Positions 27,757 to 39,747 of a stretch of DNA of 64,000 nucleotides are shown here, piece after piece. Position 1 is the first letter of the stretch. Every line of letters starts with the position of its first letter. The stretch covers positions 186,001 to 250,000 of the forward strand of contig NZ_JAUHHF010000002.1 in the NCBI RefSeq assembly GCF_030410395.1, read 5' to 3'. The position numbers were made by a program, and so were the translations under genes. This DNA comes from Zwartia panacis. Its GTDB lineage: Bacteria > Pseudomonadota > Gammaproteobacteria > Burkholderiales > Burkholderiaceae_B. Under the pieces are notes generated by a model that did not search any database, was not told the origin of the DNA, and was given only the letters and a program-made list of their open reading frames with translations.

Positions 27757-30072
27757 TTACAACAATTTCTTTTGTAAATTGTCGTGACGCGGATCATTGG
27801 CTTCGACGACTGTGAGTGCAGTCATGTTGACGATTCGACGAACTGTCGCGCTCGTGGTGAGAATATGCACGGGCGCATTCGCTCCCAACAAGAAAGGTCC
27901 CACTGCGACGTTGCCGCCCGCAGCAGTTTTGAGCAGGTTGTAAGCGATGTTGCCAGAATCTACGTTTGGACACACCAACAAATTGGCCGCACCCTTGAGC
28001 GTCGAAGAAGGCAGGATCTTTAACCGAAGCGCCTCGTTCAGCGCGCAATCTCCATGCATTTCTCCGTCAACTTCAAGTTCGGGCTGCTGAGCACGAATCA
28101 ACTCGAGCGCCTTTTGCATCTTGCTGCCGGAAGCGGAGCTGCCGGATCCGAAATTCGAGCGGGATAAAAGCGCAACCTTGGGAATCACATTCAAACGACG
28201 CATTTGATCCGCAGCCGCAATCGTGAATTCCGCGATCTGCTCAGCAGTCGGATCGTCATTGACGTGCGTATCCACCAAAGCAAGTGTCTGTTCGGGCAAC
28301 AGCAGGATGTTCATCGCCGCATAGGTCGAGGCACCTGGTCGCTTGCCGATCATCTGATCGACATAACGCAAATGATCAGAGTAGCCGCTCACCGTCCCGC
28401 AAATCATGCCATCCGCATCGCCCATGCGCACCATCGTGGCACCGATCAAGGTCAGGCGACGACGCATTTCAATACGCGCCATTTCTTTCGTCACGCCATG
28501 GCGGCACATCTTTTCCCAATATGCCGTCCAGTACTGATGAAAACGTTCGTCAAACTCAGGATTGGTGACCTCGACATCTTCGCCGAGACGCAAACGCAAA
28601 CCAAATTTTGTAATACGGTCCGCAAGCACCGAGGGACGCCCCACCAAAATCGGTTTGGCCAGCTTCTCATCTACAATGACCTGAACAGCGCGCAACACAC
28701 GCTCATCCTCGCCTTCGGTAAACACGATTCTAGACTTGGCACCCGAACGCACGAGCGCTTTCGCCGCCGAAAACATCGGACGCATGAATGCGCCCGAACG
28801 GTACACAAACTGTTCGAGTTGTTCGACGTAAGCATCGAGATCCGCGATCGGACGCGTGGCCACACCGCACTCCATCGCGGCTTTGGCCACGGCTGGAGCG
28901 ATACGCACAATCAATCGAGGATCAAAAGGCTTGGGAATAAAAGATTTTGGACCAAACGACACGTCATAGTTGCCATAAGCCGCTGCGACCACTTCGCTTT
29001 GCTCTTCCTGGGCCAGATCGCCAATCGCGATGACCGCTGCTTTTTCCATTTCACGCGTAATGGTCGTAGCACCCACATCCAATGCGCCGCGGAAAATATA
29101 CGGAAAGCACAAGACGTTATTAACCTGATTAGGATAGTCGGAGCGTCCGGTCGCCATCACGATGTCGTCACGCACAGCGTGTGCGTCCGCGGGCAGGATC
29201 TCTGGATTGGGGTTGGCCAACGCCAAAATCAGCGGCCGCTTGGCCATCACCTTGACCATCTCGGGCTTGAGCACTCCGCCCGCAGACAAGCCTAGAAAAA
29301 CATCGGCATCAGCGATGATGTCGCCCAATTTCCGCGCATCCGTTTTTTGAGCGAAACGCGCCTTGTCCGGATCCATCAGCGCTGTGCGTCCCTCGTAGAC
29401 GACACCCTCGATATCAGATACCCAGATGTTTTTCAGCGGCAAGCCCAGGTCCACCATGAGATCCAGACACGCAAGCGCCGCGGCTCCTGCACCCGACACC
29501 ACAACCTTGACCTTGTCGATGTCTTTGCCGACGACTTTCAGACCGTTGATGAAGGCAGCCGACACGCAAATCGCCGTACCGTGCTGATCATCGTGAAAAA
29601 CCGGGATTCGCATGCGCTCACGCAACTTGCGTTCGACTGTAAAACACTCGGGGGCCTTGATATCCTCGAGGTTGATGCCACCAAAGGTTGGCTCCAGACC
29701 CGCAATGATTTCGACAAGCTTGTCGGGGTCCTGTTCGTTGATTTCGATATCGAACACATCGATACCGGCGAATTTTTTAAACAAAACCGCCTTGCCTTCC
29801 ATGACGGGCTTGGAGGCCAATGCCCCGATATTGCCCAAGCCCAGAACTGCTGTGCCATTGGTGATCACACCGACCAGGTTGCCCCGGGCGGTGTAGCGAA
29901 AAGCATTCGCCGGATCGGAAACAATCTCCTCGCACGCTGCAGCCACACCCGGTGAGTACGCCAGTGCCAAATCCCGTTGATTGGATAGCATCTTGGTGGG
30001 CGCAATCGAGATTTTGCCTGGACGTCCCTGCTCGTGATAATCAAGAGCGGCTTGGCGAAAAGTTTTTTCCAT
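27757..30072 (-). CDS. maeB: NADP-dependent malic enzyme with phosphotransacetylase-like C-terminal domain
   Basis: Decarboxylates malate to pyruvate with NADP. The 771-residue length marks the MaeB fusion type: an N-terminal malic enzyme domain (about 1-430, with [12 protein letters not shown] near 40, [20 protein letters not shown] near 79 and FHDDQHGTA near 138) and a C-terminal phosphate acetyltransferase-like domain (about 430-771, with [16 protein letters not shown] and [17 protein letters not shown]), which is regulatory and binds acetyl-CoA in known MaeB. It follows a FAD-binding gene by 23 bp. Confidence 0.95.
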   Translation of the reverse strand: MEKTFRQAALDYHEQGRPGKISIAPTKMLSNQRDLALAYSPGVAAACEEIVSDPANAFRYTARGNLVGVITNGTAVLGLGNIGALASKPVMEGKAVLFKKFAGIDVFDIEINEQDPDKLVEIIAGLEPTFGGINLEDIKAPECFTVERKLRERMRIPVFHDDQHGTAICVSAAFINGLKVVGKDIDKVKVVVSGAGAAALACLDLMVDLGLPLKNIWVSDIEGVVYEGRTALMDPDKARFAQKTDARKLGDIIADADVFLGLSAGGVLKPEMVKVMAKRPLILALANPNPEILPADAHAVRDDIVMATGRSDYPNQVNNVLCFPYIFRGALDVGATTITREMEKAAVIAIGDLAQEEQSEVVAAAYGNYDVSFGPKSFIPKPFDPRLIVRIAPAVAKAAMECGVATRPIADLDAYVEQLEQFVYRSGAFMRPMFSAAKALVRSGAKSRIVFTEGEDERVLRAVQVIVDEKLAKPILVGRPSVLADRITKFGLRLRLGEDVEVTNPEFDERFHQYWTAYWEKMCRHGVTKEMARIEMRRRLTLIGATMVRMGDADGMICGTVSGYSDHLRYVDQMIGKRPGASTYAAMNILLLPEQTLALVDTHVNDDPTAEQIAEFTIAAADQMRRLNVIPKVALLSRSNFGSGSSASGSKMQKALELIRAQQPELEVDGEMHGDCALNEALRLKILPSSTLKGAANLLVCPNVDSGNIAYNLLKTAAGGNVAVGPFLLGANAPVHILTTSATVRRIVNMTALTVVEANDPRHDNLQKKLL

Positions 30073-30095
30073 ATCTGTGATGGCCCTTTGTCAGG

Positions 30096-31025
30096 TCAAG
30101 TGAATTGAAGGGATTCTAGCCCTTTTGCTGCCGGAGTCTTGCCAAATAACCCCGCTGGATCTAGGGTCTGTTTAATCGCTTGTTCGAGCTTGTCTGCAGC
30201 ATCTGCGATCAAGGCCGTGTTTCGATCAGAAGAACTTTGCACAAAAGGAGCATACTGGTCGTCAGGCGCCCGCAACCATAAGGTCTGTAACCATGCAAGA
30301 CTACCACCGTGGCCTTGAAACAGCCAAGCCAAATTGAGCGAATCACCCGATTGCGACATCAAGGCGTCCAGCCGATAACGCATCGGCCAAGGGTCGCACT
30401 GCGCGCATAACACTGCTTCGGGGGACTGCGCCAGCTCGAAAAGTTTCGGAATTTTCTTTTGTACAGACAAACTCCTGAGTGGAGTACTTGCCTTGGCGCC
30501 GAACGGTCCCAACAACTCAAGTGTTCCGTCGGCAAGCATCACCTCTGCCTGCACAATGCCGCTGTGCAGGAGATTTCCGGCAAAAGGACTCGCAAACCAC
30601 TGCGCCAAAGTGCGGTCGGCATGGCTCGGGTCGTAAGACTCGGCAAATACACCCACTCCATTGTGATGCAACGATCCAAGCGTCACGCCCGCATCGACCC
30701 GCCACAAACCTGACGCAGAATCGACGCACTCAAGCTGCGCCCAAGACGCACGCGAGTCAACCCATAGCACCGGACGGCTTTCATCCGGACGGGCGTCGGA
30801 ATGCAGCAAGATCAGCTGCGCCCCAAACTCACTGCACAAAGCTTGAGCGTGCATGATGTCCACCGCGCGAGCGGGTTCCAGCCAGGCTTGTGAAGTCTGC
30901 GCATGCTGATCCCACCTGACTCGCCCCAGGCAGGTGCGCGACAATCGGGCACAAAATTGCCCCCACGGCGAGGCAGGCGTTCTGCGCCCTGTGAGAAAAG
31001 CCCTTCGAGACGGTTGGGTAACCAC
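30096..31025 (-). CDS. Degenerate FAD-binding oxidoreductase-like protein
   Basis: A 309-residue protein resembling GlcD/GlcE-type FAD-binding domains. The VDSRASWAQLE and VDAGVTLGSLHHNGVGVF segments match the strand-loop pattern of that fold, and the C-terminal DPAGLFGKT resembles the GlcE end. It is short and lacks a clear cap domain and any iron-sulfur cysteine cluster. The GTG start at 31025 was chosen because AGGAG lies 10 bases upstream, which leaves an SRRAFLTGR N-terminus resembling a twin-arginine motif but with no hydrophobic core after it. It is the first gene of a probable operon with maeB. Confidence 0.6.
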   Translation of the reverse strand: MVTQPSRRAFLTGRRTPASPWGQFCARLSRTCLGRVRWDQHAQTSQAWLEPARAVDIMHAQALCSEFGAQLILLHSDARPDESRPVLWVDSRASWAQLECVDSASGLWRVDAGVTLGSLHHNGVGVFAESYDPSHADRTLAQWFASPFAGNLLHSGIVQAEVMLADGTLELLGPFGAKASTPLRSLSVQKKIPKLFELAQSPEAVLCAQCDPWPMRYRLDALMSQSGDSLNLAWLFQGHGGSLAWLQTLWLRAPDDQYAPFVQSSSDRNTALIADAADKLEQAIKQTLDPAGLFGKTPAAKGLESLQFT

Positions 31026-31057
31026 TACAATTCTGCTCCTGGATGGAGAATGGCAAG

Positions 31058-32215
31058 ATGACGGCACTGGCAGCACGGACACACGATACAGTCACATTTC
31101 ACGCAGTCGAGCTTTTAAAGGAAGCCTCGGCGCTCACACGTGCCGGCATCGACATTATCAGCCTGGGTGTCGGTGAACCCGACTTTACCGCAACACCCGC
31201 TGTCGTGGCTGCCATGGAGCGAGCAGCTCGAGCAGGTCTCAGCGGTTACTGCCCACCCGCGGGACTTCCGGAGTTGCGCGAGGCGATCGCTGGATTCTAC
31301 GCCACCCAGCTTGGCGCAATCGTCGATCCCAGCCGCGTAATCGTCACTTCGGGAGCCAGCGGCGCATTGCTGCTCGCAGCCATGGCACTTGTAAATCCAG
31401 GTGACGAAGTACTCATGCCCGACCCGTGCTACCCACCTAACCGAAATTTTGTCGGCTCTGCGGGCGGCACAACCAAGCTCATTCCCACAACAGCTGCATC
31501 TCGGTTTCAGTTATCGGCCGAGGACGTCGCACGCAATTGGGGACCGAAAACGCGTGGCGTGCTCATTGCCTCGCCGAGCAATCCGACGGGCACCTCCATC
31601 GAGAGACCCGAACTCGCGCGCATTTTCAAGGAAGTCCGCGCGCGAGGCGGCTTTGTCATGATGGACGAGATCTATCTCAGCCTGTCCTATGATGGATTGA
31701 GACAATCAGCCTTGGGTCTGGACGATGATGTCATTATCCTCAACAGCTTTTCCAAGTATTTCAATATGACTGGCTGGCGACTGGGCTGGATGATCGTGCC
31801 TCCGCATCTGGTCGCTCCGATTGAAAAAATGGCCGCCAGTCTCGCGATCTGCGCCCCCACCCTCGCACAATACGGCGCGCTAGCCTGCTTTGAACCCGAC
31901 ACACTCTCCGTCTACGAACACCGTCGCGAAGAGTTTCGAAAGCGTCGCGACTTTGTTGTGCCGGCTCTCGAGGCACTCAACATCACCGTGCCCGTTAAAC
32001 CAGATGGTGCGTTCTATGTATATGCCGACATTTCCGCCCACTCGCGCGACAGCTACGATTTCTCCCAAGCGCTGCTTCACGGCGCACGCGTGGCCGCGGT
32101 ACCGGGACTCGATTTCGGTCCCGCCCATGCCGCGCACACCATGCGCTTTGCCTACACCACCAGCCTGGATCGCCTGCAAGAAGCCATGCAGCGCATCAAG
32201 ACCTATCTCGGTTAA
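31058..32215 (+). CDS. Class I PLP-dependent aminotransferase
   Basis: A 385-residue fold-type I aminotransferase. The PLP lysine is in NSFSKYFNMTGWRLGW near 238, and ASPSNPTGT near 174 and the C-terminal TMRFAYTTSLDRLQEA near 361 are typical of the aspartate/aromatic aminotransferase subgroup. The ATG at 31058 has GGAG about 9 bases upstream; an ATG at 31043 is possible. The gene starts only 32 bp from the divergent FAD-binding gene, so promoters of each must overlap the other coding region or leader. Substrate uncertain. Confidence 0.85.
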   Translation: MTALAARTHDTVTFHAVELLKEASALTRAGIDIISLGVGEPDFTATPAVVAAMERAARAGLSGYCPPAGLPELREAIAGFYATQLGAIVDPSRVIVTSGASGALLLAAMALVNPGDEVLMPDPCYPPNRNFVGSAGGTTKLIPTTAASRFQLSAEDVARNWGPKTRGVLIASPSNPTGTSIERPELARIFKEVRARGGFVMMDEIYLSLSYDGLRQSALGLDDDVIILNSFSKYFNMTGWRLGWMIVPPHLVAPIEKMAASLAICAPTLAQYGALACFEPDTLSVYEHRREEFRKRRDFVVPALEALNITVPVKPDGAFYVYADISAHSRDSYDFSQALLHGARVAAVPGLDFGPAHAAHTMRFAYTTSLDRLQEAMQRIKTYLG

Positions 32216-32242
32216 TCCACACGCACAGCCAGGAAGCACATC

Positions 32243-33787
32243 TTGAAATACAAAGACCTGAGAGACTTTATCTCCCAACTCGAAAAAAACAACGATCTCA
32301 AACGCATCCATGCCCCCGTTTCGAGTGTGCTGGAGATGACCGAAATCTCCGATCGTGTCCTCAAAGCTGAAGGGCCTGCATTGATTTTTGAAAATACGCT
32401 GCATCACGGTAAAAAAAGCGACATGCCGGTGCTGACAAACTTGTTTGGTACACCCACGCGGGTGGCGCAAGGCATGGGGGCAGCGGACACCACCGCCCTT
32501 CGCGACATCGGTGAATTGCTCGCCAGTTTGCGCGAGCCAGAAGCGCCCAAAGGATTCAAGGACGCTCTTGCCAAAGTCTCCATGCTCAAAGCCGCGCTTT
32601 GGGACATGAGCCCCAAAAATGTTCGCGGCGCGGCGTGTCAGGAAATCGTATGGGAAGGCGACAATGTCGACCTGGCCAAGCTCCCCATCCAGACTTGCTG
32701 GCCCGGCGATGTTGCCCCACTGCTGACCTGGGGACTCGTGATCACACGTGGACCCAATGCAAGACGACAAAACCTCGGCATTTACCGTCAGCAAGTGATC
32801 GGTCGAAACAAGCTCATCATGCGCTGGCTCTCGCATCGTGGCGGCGCACTCGACTTTAGAGATCACGCGCTCGCGCATCCCGGCACCCCTTTTCCAATCG
32901 CCGTCGCGCTCGGCGCGGACCCCGCCACCACCCTTGGGGCCGTCACGCCTGTACCCGACTCGCTCTCCGAATATCAGTTCGCTGGATTGCTCAGAGGCGG
33001 TCGCACCGAAGTGACTTCGGCGCTGGGCAGCAACCTGTCGGTACCGGCAACCGCAGAAATTATTCTTGAAGGACACCTGTTGCCGAGCAGCGATCCGCGC
33101 GCGATCCGTCCGAGTATTCCAGAGGGTGTGAATCCACCTCCCTCATCGGACTACGAGCTGGCCCTCGAAGGTCCCTATGGCGACCATACCGGCTACTACA
33201 ACGAACAAGACTGGTTTCCTGTCTTTACCGTCGATCGCATCACCATGCGACGCAATCCGATCTACCACTCGACCTACACGGGCAAACCGCCCGACGAACC
33301 TGCCGTTCTCGGTGTCGCACTCAACGAAGTGTTTGTCCCGATCCTGCGTCGGCAACTCCCTGAGATCGTGGATTTTTATCTGCCGCCCGAAGGTTGTAGT
33401 TATCGACTAGCCGTCGTGTCGATTCGCAAACAATACCCAGGACATGCCAAACGCGTCATGTTCGGTTTATGGAGCTTGCTCAGACAGTTCATGTACACCA
33501 AGTTCATCGTGGTCGTCGATCAGGATATCAATCCACGCGACTGGAAAGAGGTGGTCTGGGCCATGACAACGCGCATGGATCCCGTCAGAGACACGCTGTT
33601 GGTTGAAAACACCCCGATCGACTACCTGGATTTCGCCTCGCCCGTCTCGGGCTTGGGTGGAAAAATGGGGATGGATGCGACCAACAAGTGGCCTGGCGAA
33701 ACGCAACGTGAATGGGGCAAACCGATCGAGATGGATGCTGCGACTAAAGCCCATGTGGACGCGATCTGGGGATCGCTCGGGCTTTGA
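32243..33787 (+). CDS. ubiD: 3-octaprenyl-4-hydroxybenzoate carboxy-lyase (UbiD family)
   Basis: Prenylated-FMN-dependent decarboxylase in ubiquinone synthesis. It is 514 residues, the normal UbiD length. The start is TTG with AGGAAG upstream. Motifs seen are PIQTCWPGD near 150, NLGIYRQQV near 177, GALDFRDH near 199, and [20 protein letters not shown] near 330 with the catalytic Glu-Arg-Glu region around 280-290. The [12 protein letters not shown] end is typical. No ubiX is adjacent. It converges with the FecCD-type permease gene 4 bp downstream. Confidence 0.94.
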   Translation: MKYKDLRDFISQLEKNNDLKRIHAPVSSVLEMTEISDRVLKAEGPALIFENTLHHGKKSDMPVLTNLFGTPTRVAQGMGAADTTALRDIGELLASLREPEAPKGFKDALAKVSMLKAALWDMSPKNVRGAACQEIVWEGDNVDLAKLPIQTCWPGDVAPLLTWGLVITRGPNARRQNLGIYRQQVIGRNKLIMRWLSHRGGALDFRDHALAHPGTPFPIAVALGADPATTLGAVTPVPDSLSEYQFAGLLRGGRTEVTSALGSNLSVPATAEIILEGHLLPSSDPRAIRPSIPEGVNPPPSSDYELALEGPYGDHTGYYNEQDWFPVFTVDRITMRRNPIYHSTYTGKPPDEPAVLGVALNEVFVPILRRQLPEIVDFYLPPEGCSYRLAVVSIRKQYPGHAKRVMFGLWSLLRQFMYTKFIVVVDQDINPRDWKEVVWAMTTRMDPVRDTLLVENTPIDYLDFASPVSGLGGKMGMDATNKWPGETQREWGKPIEMDAATKAHVDAIWGSLGL

Positions 33788-33791
33788 GTTG

Positions 33792-34805
33792 CTAGCGAGT
33801 GCGGGCGGTTTGACTCAATAGCAACCAGAGAAAGAAAGGTCCGCCTACAAGACTGGTGATGACACCGACGGGAAGCTCGGCGGGCATCACCATCAGTCGC
33901 GCCAAGCCATCTGCAAGTAACAAAGCTGTCGCGCCACCAATCCAGGACATGGGCAACAACAAGCGATGATCCGCACCTAGCCACAGTCTCAGCACATGCG
34001 GCATCACCAGACCAATGAAAGCAATCCCCCCAGTCACGGCGACAAGGGGTCCCACCAACAAACAAATCGCAATAATGAGTTCCCGACGTACTCGATCCAA
34101 TGCGAAACCAAGATGCTGTGCTTCACGTTCCCCAAGCAAGAGCGCATTGAGTATGCGCCAGCGCGCACATAGCCAAAGCGACAATAAAACTGACCAGGGC
34201 ATGAGCCAAGCCAGACTGGACCAGCTCGCATGCGTGAGGCTGCCAAGAGACCAGAACGCGAAACTTCGAAACTGAGCGTCTGCCACGAAAGTAATGAGCA
34301 AACTCACCAGACTCAGCGCGAACGCGTTGATCGCTATTCCCGCCAGCAGCAGTCCAGCCAAGCCCGGTACGCGCCGTCCCACTAAATAAACGGCAAACGT
34401 CGCTATCACGGCACCTGTGAATCCCGCCAAACTCATGAAGAGCAGGCTTCCAAAACCAAACAGCAATGCGGTGACAGCGCCAAGCGAGGCGCCAGACGAA
34501 ATACCAATCAAGGTAGGTTCAGCTAGAGGATTACGAAACAGCGCCTGCATGACTGCACCACTTAAGGCCAGAGCCCCACCCACAATGATCGCGAACAGCA
34601 CACGAGGCAGTCGTAAATCGAAGAGTACGGTCTGCAAAAGTGGATCGCCGACATCCCGCCCGGCAATCAGCGCGAAAAATTCAGACCACGCCAAATCCAC
34701 TGCGCCTGATCGTAGCGAAAGCAAGGCGAAACAAAACAAAACAAACAAGCCACCCGACAACAATCGTAGCGGGCTTGTCTCGGTCCTCTTGCCATGCATA
34801 CGCAT
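33792..34805 (-). CDS. FecCD-type ABC transporter permease (orphan)
   Basis: A 337-residue multi-spanning permease of the FecCD/BtuC family, which moves siderophore-iron, cobalamin or haem. Typical segments are LRLPRVLFAIIVGGALALSG near 64, GAVMQALFRNPLAEPTLIGIS near 83 and the C-terminal GGIAFIGLVMPHVLRLWLG near 255. The start codon overlaps the stop of the upstream gene as TAATG, a translational coupling signature, which supports MRMHGKRTETS as the start. No ATPase or solute-binding protein gene is adjacent, so partners must be elsewhere or the gene is a relic. Confidence 0.88.
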   Translation of the reverse strand: MRMHGKRTETSPLRLLSGGLFVLFCFALLSLRSGAVDLAWSEFFALIAGRDVGDPLLQTVLFDLRLPRVLFAIIVGGALALSGAVMQALFRNPLAEPTLIGISSGASLGAVTALLFGFGSLLFMSLAGFTGAVIATFAVYLVGRRVPGLAGLLLAGIAINAFALSLVSLLITFVADAQFRSFAFWSLGSLTHASWSSLAWLMPWSVLLSLWLCARWRILNALLLGEREAQHLGFALDRVRRELIIAICLLVGPLVAVTGGIAFIGLVMPHVLRLWLGADHRLLLPMSWIGGATALLLADGLARLMVMPAELPVGVITSLVGGPFFLWLLLSQTARTR

Positions 34806-35518
34806 TAACGAATCGATTTGACTTCGATCACGGAGCGCTGGCCAGACTGCATGATCTCTTGCTTCATCACAAGATTGAGACTGGGACAAAACCAGTCAGT
34901 GACTTGCGACTGAATGTTTGGAAGGGGAATCATGGCTCCTCTGACATGCACAACCGTCGGATCCGTGCCGCGCGAATATCGCACCGGCCAGCAGGATTGT
35001 TGTCCAGCCGCAGTTTCAATACGCTGCTGTGCGCCCACTGTTTTTTCTCCCATGCGCACGGTCAAAGGTGTCGTAGGACCTCTTTTAGGATCCCCAATTG
35101 CCAGTCGGAAAGATTGCGGGGCAAAACGCTGTCCGGCGGCACGGACAGGCTCGCCATAACCAAAGAGGCTCAGCATCTGCACATCCACATCCGCGTCGCC
35201 CGCTTTTTTCGGAACGCCGGGTTTGGTCAAGCTCGATTTGACCCCATTCACGTGCATGACGTGATCCACATCGGTTTCCCCGGACAACATGCCAAGCAAG
35301 GCGTAATTGGCATAACCCTTTACCAAAGCCTGACATTGCTGTGCAGAAGACTTTTTCACTTGGCTGAAATTCAGTTTGGCGGCAACTTGTATCAAGCCAG
35401 AACCTACAATTTCTATCTCGCCACCATCATGGAAAAATTTCGCCTGACAGACTTCGGCCATGGCTGAAGGGGCAAAGCCTAGCAAGGCCAGCGCGGGCCA
35501 TAAATATTTCAGCTTCAT
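34805..35518 (-). CDS. Secreted protein of unknown function
   Basis: A 237-residue protein with a clear signal peptide (MKLKYLWPALALLGF ... SAMA-EV). The mature part has six cysteines in total with the signal region and reads as an all-beta periplasmic protein; I do not recognise a family. The last 50 residues (GAMIPLPNIQSQVTDWFCPSLN, then SVIEVKSI) look like an unknown conserved segment. It lies 15 bp after dacB and shares TAATG with the permease gene downstream, so the three are probably one transcript. A role in envelope metal or vitamin uptake is possible but unsupported. Confidence 0.7.
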   Translation of the reverse strand: MKLKYLWPALALLGFAPSAMAEVCQAKFFHDGGEIEIVGSGLIQVAAKLNFSQVKKSSAQQCQALVKGYANYALLGMLSGETDVDHVMHVNGVKSSLTKPGVPKKAGDADVDVQMLSLFGYGEPVRAAGQRFAPQSFRLAIGDPKRGPTTPLTVRMGEKTVGAQQRIETAAGQQSCWPVRYSRGTDPTVVHVRGAMIPLPNIQSQVTDWFCPSLNLVMKQEIMQSGQRSVIEVKSIR

Positions 35519-35533
35519 GGTGACCTCTCCCGA

Positions 35534-36985
35534 TTACTTGGCTGTGAGCCACGCAATCAATGCGTTTTCAAAAGAGCGCGCTTCGTGCGCACGCTCGTGA
35601 TTCACCATACTGACTACGATATAACGTTTACCGCTTGTTGACCAAACATAACCTGCAATAGAACGGACATCGCGTAAGGCACCCGTTTTCAAATGCGCAA
35701 GCGATTTAGTCGCGGGATCACGCAAACGATAACGTGTTGTTCCATCGACACCAAGAATCGCCAGAGAAGACACAAACTCGGGCATCACCGGTGAAGTCCA
35801 GGCGCGGTTGAGCATCTGCGTCAAACTCTCTGCAGAGACTACGCCATTTCTGGACAGTCCGGAGCCGTTATCCAACACCATACCCTTCATTGGCAAACCT
35901 TGCCGGGATAAAACGTCTTGTGCGACTTGAACACTTCCCGCGACGGTCGCAGGTTTGCGACCCGCCTCGGCGCCCAGTGTCAACAACAGCACGCGTGTCA
36001 TCACATTGTTACTACGCTTATTAATCAGGCGAATCACCTCGGAGAGGGGCGGCGATTGGTGAGAAGCCACCGCAATCGCACTGCCAGGGATAGAACCTGA
36101 ACGGACTTGACCCGTCATCGTCCCGCCCACTTCACGCCAGATTTCGCGTAATACCCGCGCGCCGAACTCTTGCTGCGACAAGGCTAAACGAAACACATCA
36201 AACTCGCCACAGGAGCCCGCGCCACGTCCAGTGACACGAATGCGAACCTTGTCTCCCAAGATAGTGGTGTCAGTCGTGACATTCGGCGAGCCGGGACATT
36301 GACCATCCTGCCAGGCCACATTGGCCTCAAGCTCGACACCTGGCAGAGGTGGATCGACAAAATATTTCCAGGACTTAGTTGCGGGATCAGGTGAGAACAC
36401 CAGACGCATTGCGCCAAAGCCCACCATGAAAGCATCCGGACTGGCGTTGTAAGGCCGGTCAGCCGAACCATCGAAGGTCGAGGGATCAATCGTCACGTCA
36501 CCAAAAATGGACCGATCGATCACGATGTCTGAAATTTCTTTAATACCCCGCAAACGCAGATCACGCATCAGACGCCAGACATCTGGCAACATCAAGACCG
36601 GATCGCCTCCAGCCCGTAAATATAGCGGGCCGCTCAGCACACCCTTTTCATTCACGCGGGACTCTGCATCCATCATGAAATTGGTATGCCAGACATAATT
36701 CGGTCCCAACCGAGACAATGCGGCGTACGTCGTCACGAGCTTCATGACCGAAGCGGGGTTGCGGGGAGTCTCTGAAGATACAGCAGCCAAACGCGGTCCA
36801 CCGATCTCCTGAACCACAAGCGAAAGCGCAGACTCGGGGAGCTTGGTCTGCGCCCATGCACGGGCAAGCTCAGGCGGCAGGGAAACCTGGGTCGCGGTTT
36901 GGGCCTGGACACCTGAAAAAAATCCAAGCGCGATCAGACATTGAATGCCTAAGAGTTTCCATATCCGCAAATTGCCACCTTGCAT
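35534..36985 (-). CDS. dacB: D-alanyl-D-alanine carboxypeptidase/endopeptidase (PBP4 type)
   Basis: A periplasmic penicillin-binding protein that trims or cleaves peptidoglycan cross-links. It is 483 residues with an N-terminal signal sequence. The serine peptidase S13 motifs are present: SVMK with Ser79 and Lys82, GSGLSRNG (SxN) near 368 and LKTG near 436. ATG 36985 was chosen because AGGTG lies 5 bases upstream; the longer frame starts 39 bp earlier. It is divergent from queA and heads a run with an unknown secreted protein and a permease. Confidence 0.93.
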   Translation of the reverse strand: MQGGNLRIWKLLGIQCLIALGFFSGVQAQTATQVSLPPELARAWAQTKLPESALSLVVQEIGGPRLAAVSSETPRNPASVMKLVTTYAALSRLGPNYVWHTNFMMDAESRVNEKGVLSGPLYLRAGGDPVLMLPDVWRLMRDLRLRGIKEISDIVIDRSIFGDVTIDPSTFDGSADRPYNASPDAFMVGFGAMRLVFSPDPATKSWKYFVDPPLPGVELEANVAWQDGQCPGSPNVTTDTTILGDKVRIRVTGRGAGSCGEFDVFRLALSQQEFGARVLREIWREVGGTMTGQVRSGSIPGSAIAVASHQSPPLSEVIRLINKRSNNVMTRVLLLTLGAEAGRKPATVAGSVQVAQDVLSRQGLPMKGMVLDNGSGLSRNGVVSAESLTQMLNRAWTSPVMPEFVSSLAILGVDGTTRYRLRDPATKSLAHLKTGALRDVRSIAGYVWSTSGKRYIVVSMVNHERAHEARSFENALIAWLTAK

Positions 36986-37094
36986 ACCATCACCTATTTG
37001 AGAGTCCAAGTCCACAGCATACAAAAAAAGTACGACGACGCGCTTAAAATGCCCGATTACGTTTGTTCTATTGCCCCTTTTTTCTGGTTATCGC

Positions 37095-39307
<2,213 letters not shown>

Positions 39308-39339
39308 CGACCACCTTACTTTTTATAAAGGAGACCTTA

Positions 39340-39681
39340 ATGTCTGCTCAAGCAATATCCGGCCTCGTGCTGGCACAGGCTGCTGATACAGCTAGCTCAC
39401 TGATGGGAATGGCTCCCATTCTCCTGATGTTCGTTGTGCTGTATTTCCTGATGATTCGTCCTCAGATGAAGCGTCAAAAAGAACACAAAGCACTTTTGGC
39501 CGCACTGGCCAAGGGCGACGAAGTCATCAGCGCAGGCGGCCTGCTCGGCAAAGTCACCAAGGTCACCGACAACTATGTCACGATCGAAGTCGCTGAAATG
39601 GCTGACAAGCCAGTTGAAATCATTATGCAAAAAGCTTCAGTGTCGGCCGTCCTGCCAAAAGGCACGATTAAAGCGCTGTAA
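39340..39681 (+). CDS. yajC: Preprotein translocase subunit YajC
   Basis: Small inner-membrane partner of SecDF. It is 113 residues: one transmembrane segment (about 23-42, PILLMFVVLYFLMIRPQMKR), then a cytoplasmic domain with KGDEVISAGGLLGKVTKVTD. The ATG has a TAAAGGAG ribosome-binding site. It sits between tgt and secD in the conserved queA-tgt-yajC-secD-secF order. Confidence 0.96.
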   Translation: MSAQAISGLVLAQAADTASSLMGMAPILLMFVVLYFLMIRPQMKRQKEHKALLAALAKGDEVISAGGLLGKVTKVTDNYVTIEVAEMADKPVEIIMQKASVSAVLPKGTIKAL

Positions 39682-39747
39682 TAAAGCCTGAACATCGCCC
39701 CGCAGCGTGTTGCTCGGGGCGCAATCCCTTTTTGATCCCCGTCGGCA

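Noticed and set aside
28204-29295. Plus-strand open frame of 363 codons opposite maeB
   Set aside because: Arginine- and histidine-rich shadow of the maeB frame with no recognisable domain.
31880-33076. Minus-strand open frame of 398 codons opposite the aminotransferase and ubiD
   Set aside because: It spans two unrelated genes and their gap, and its product resembles no protein family.
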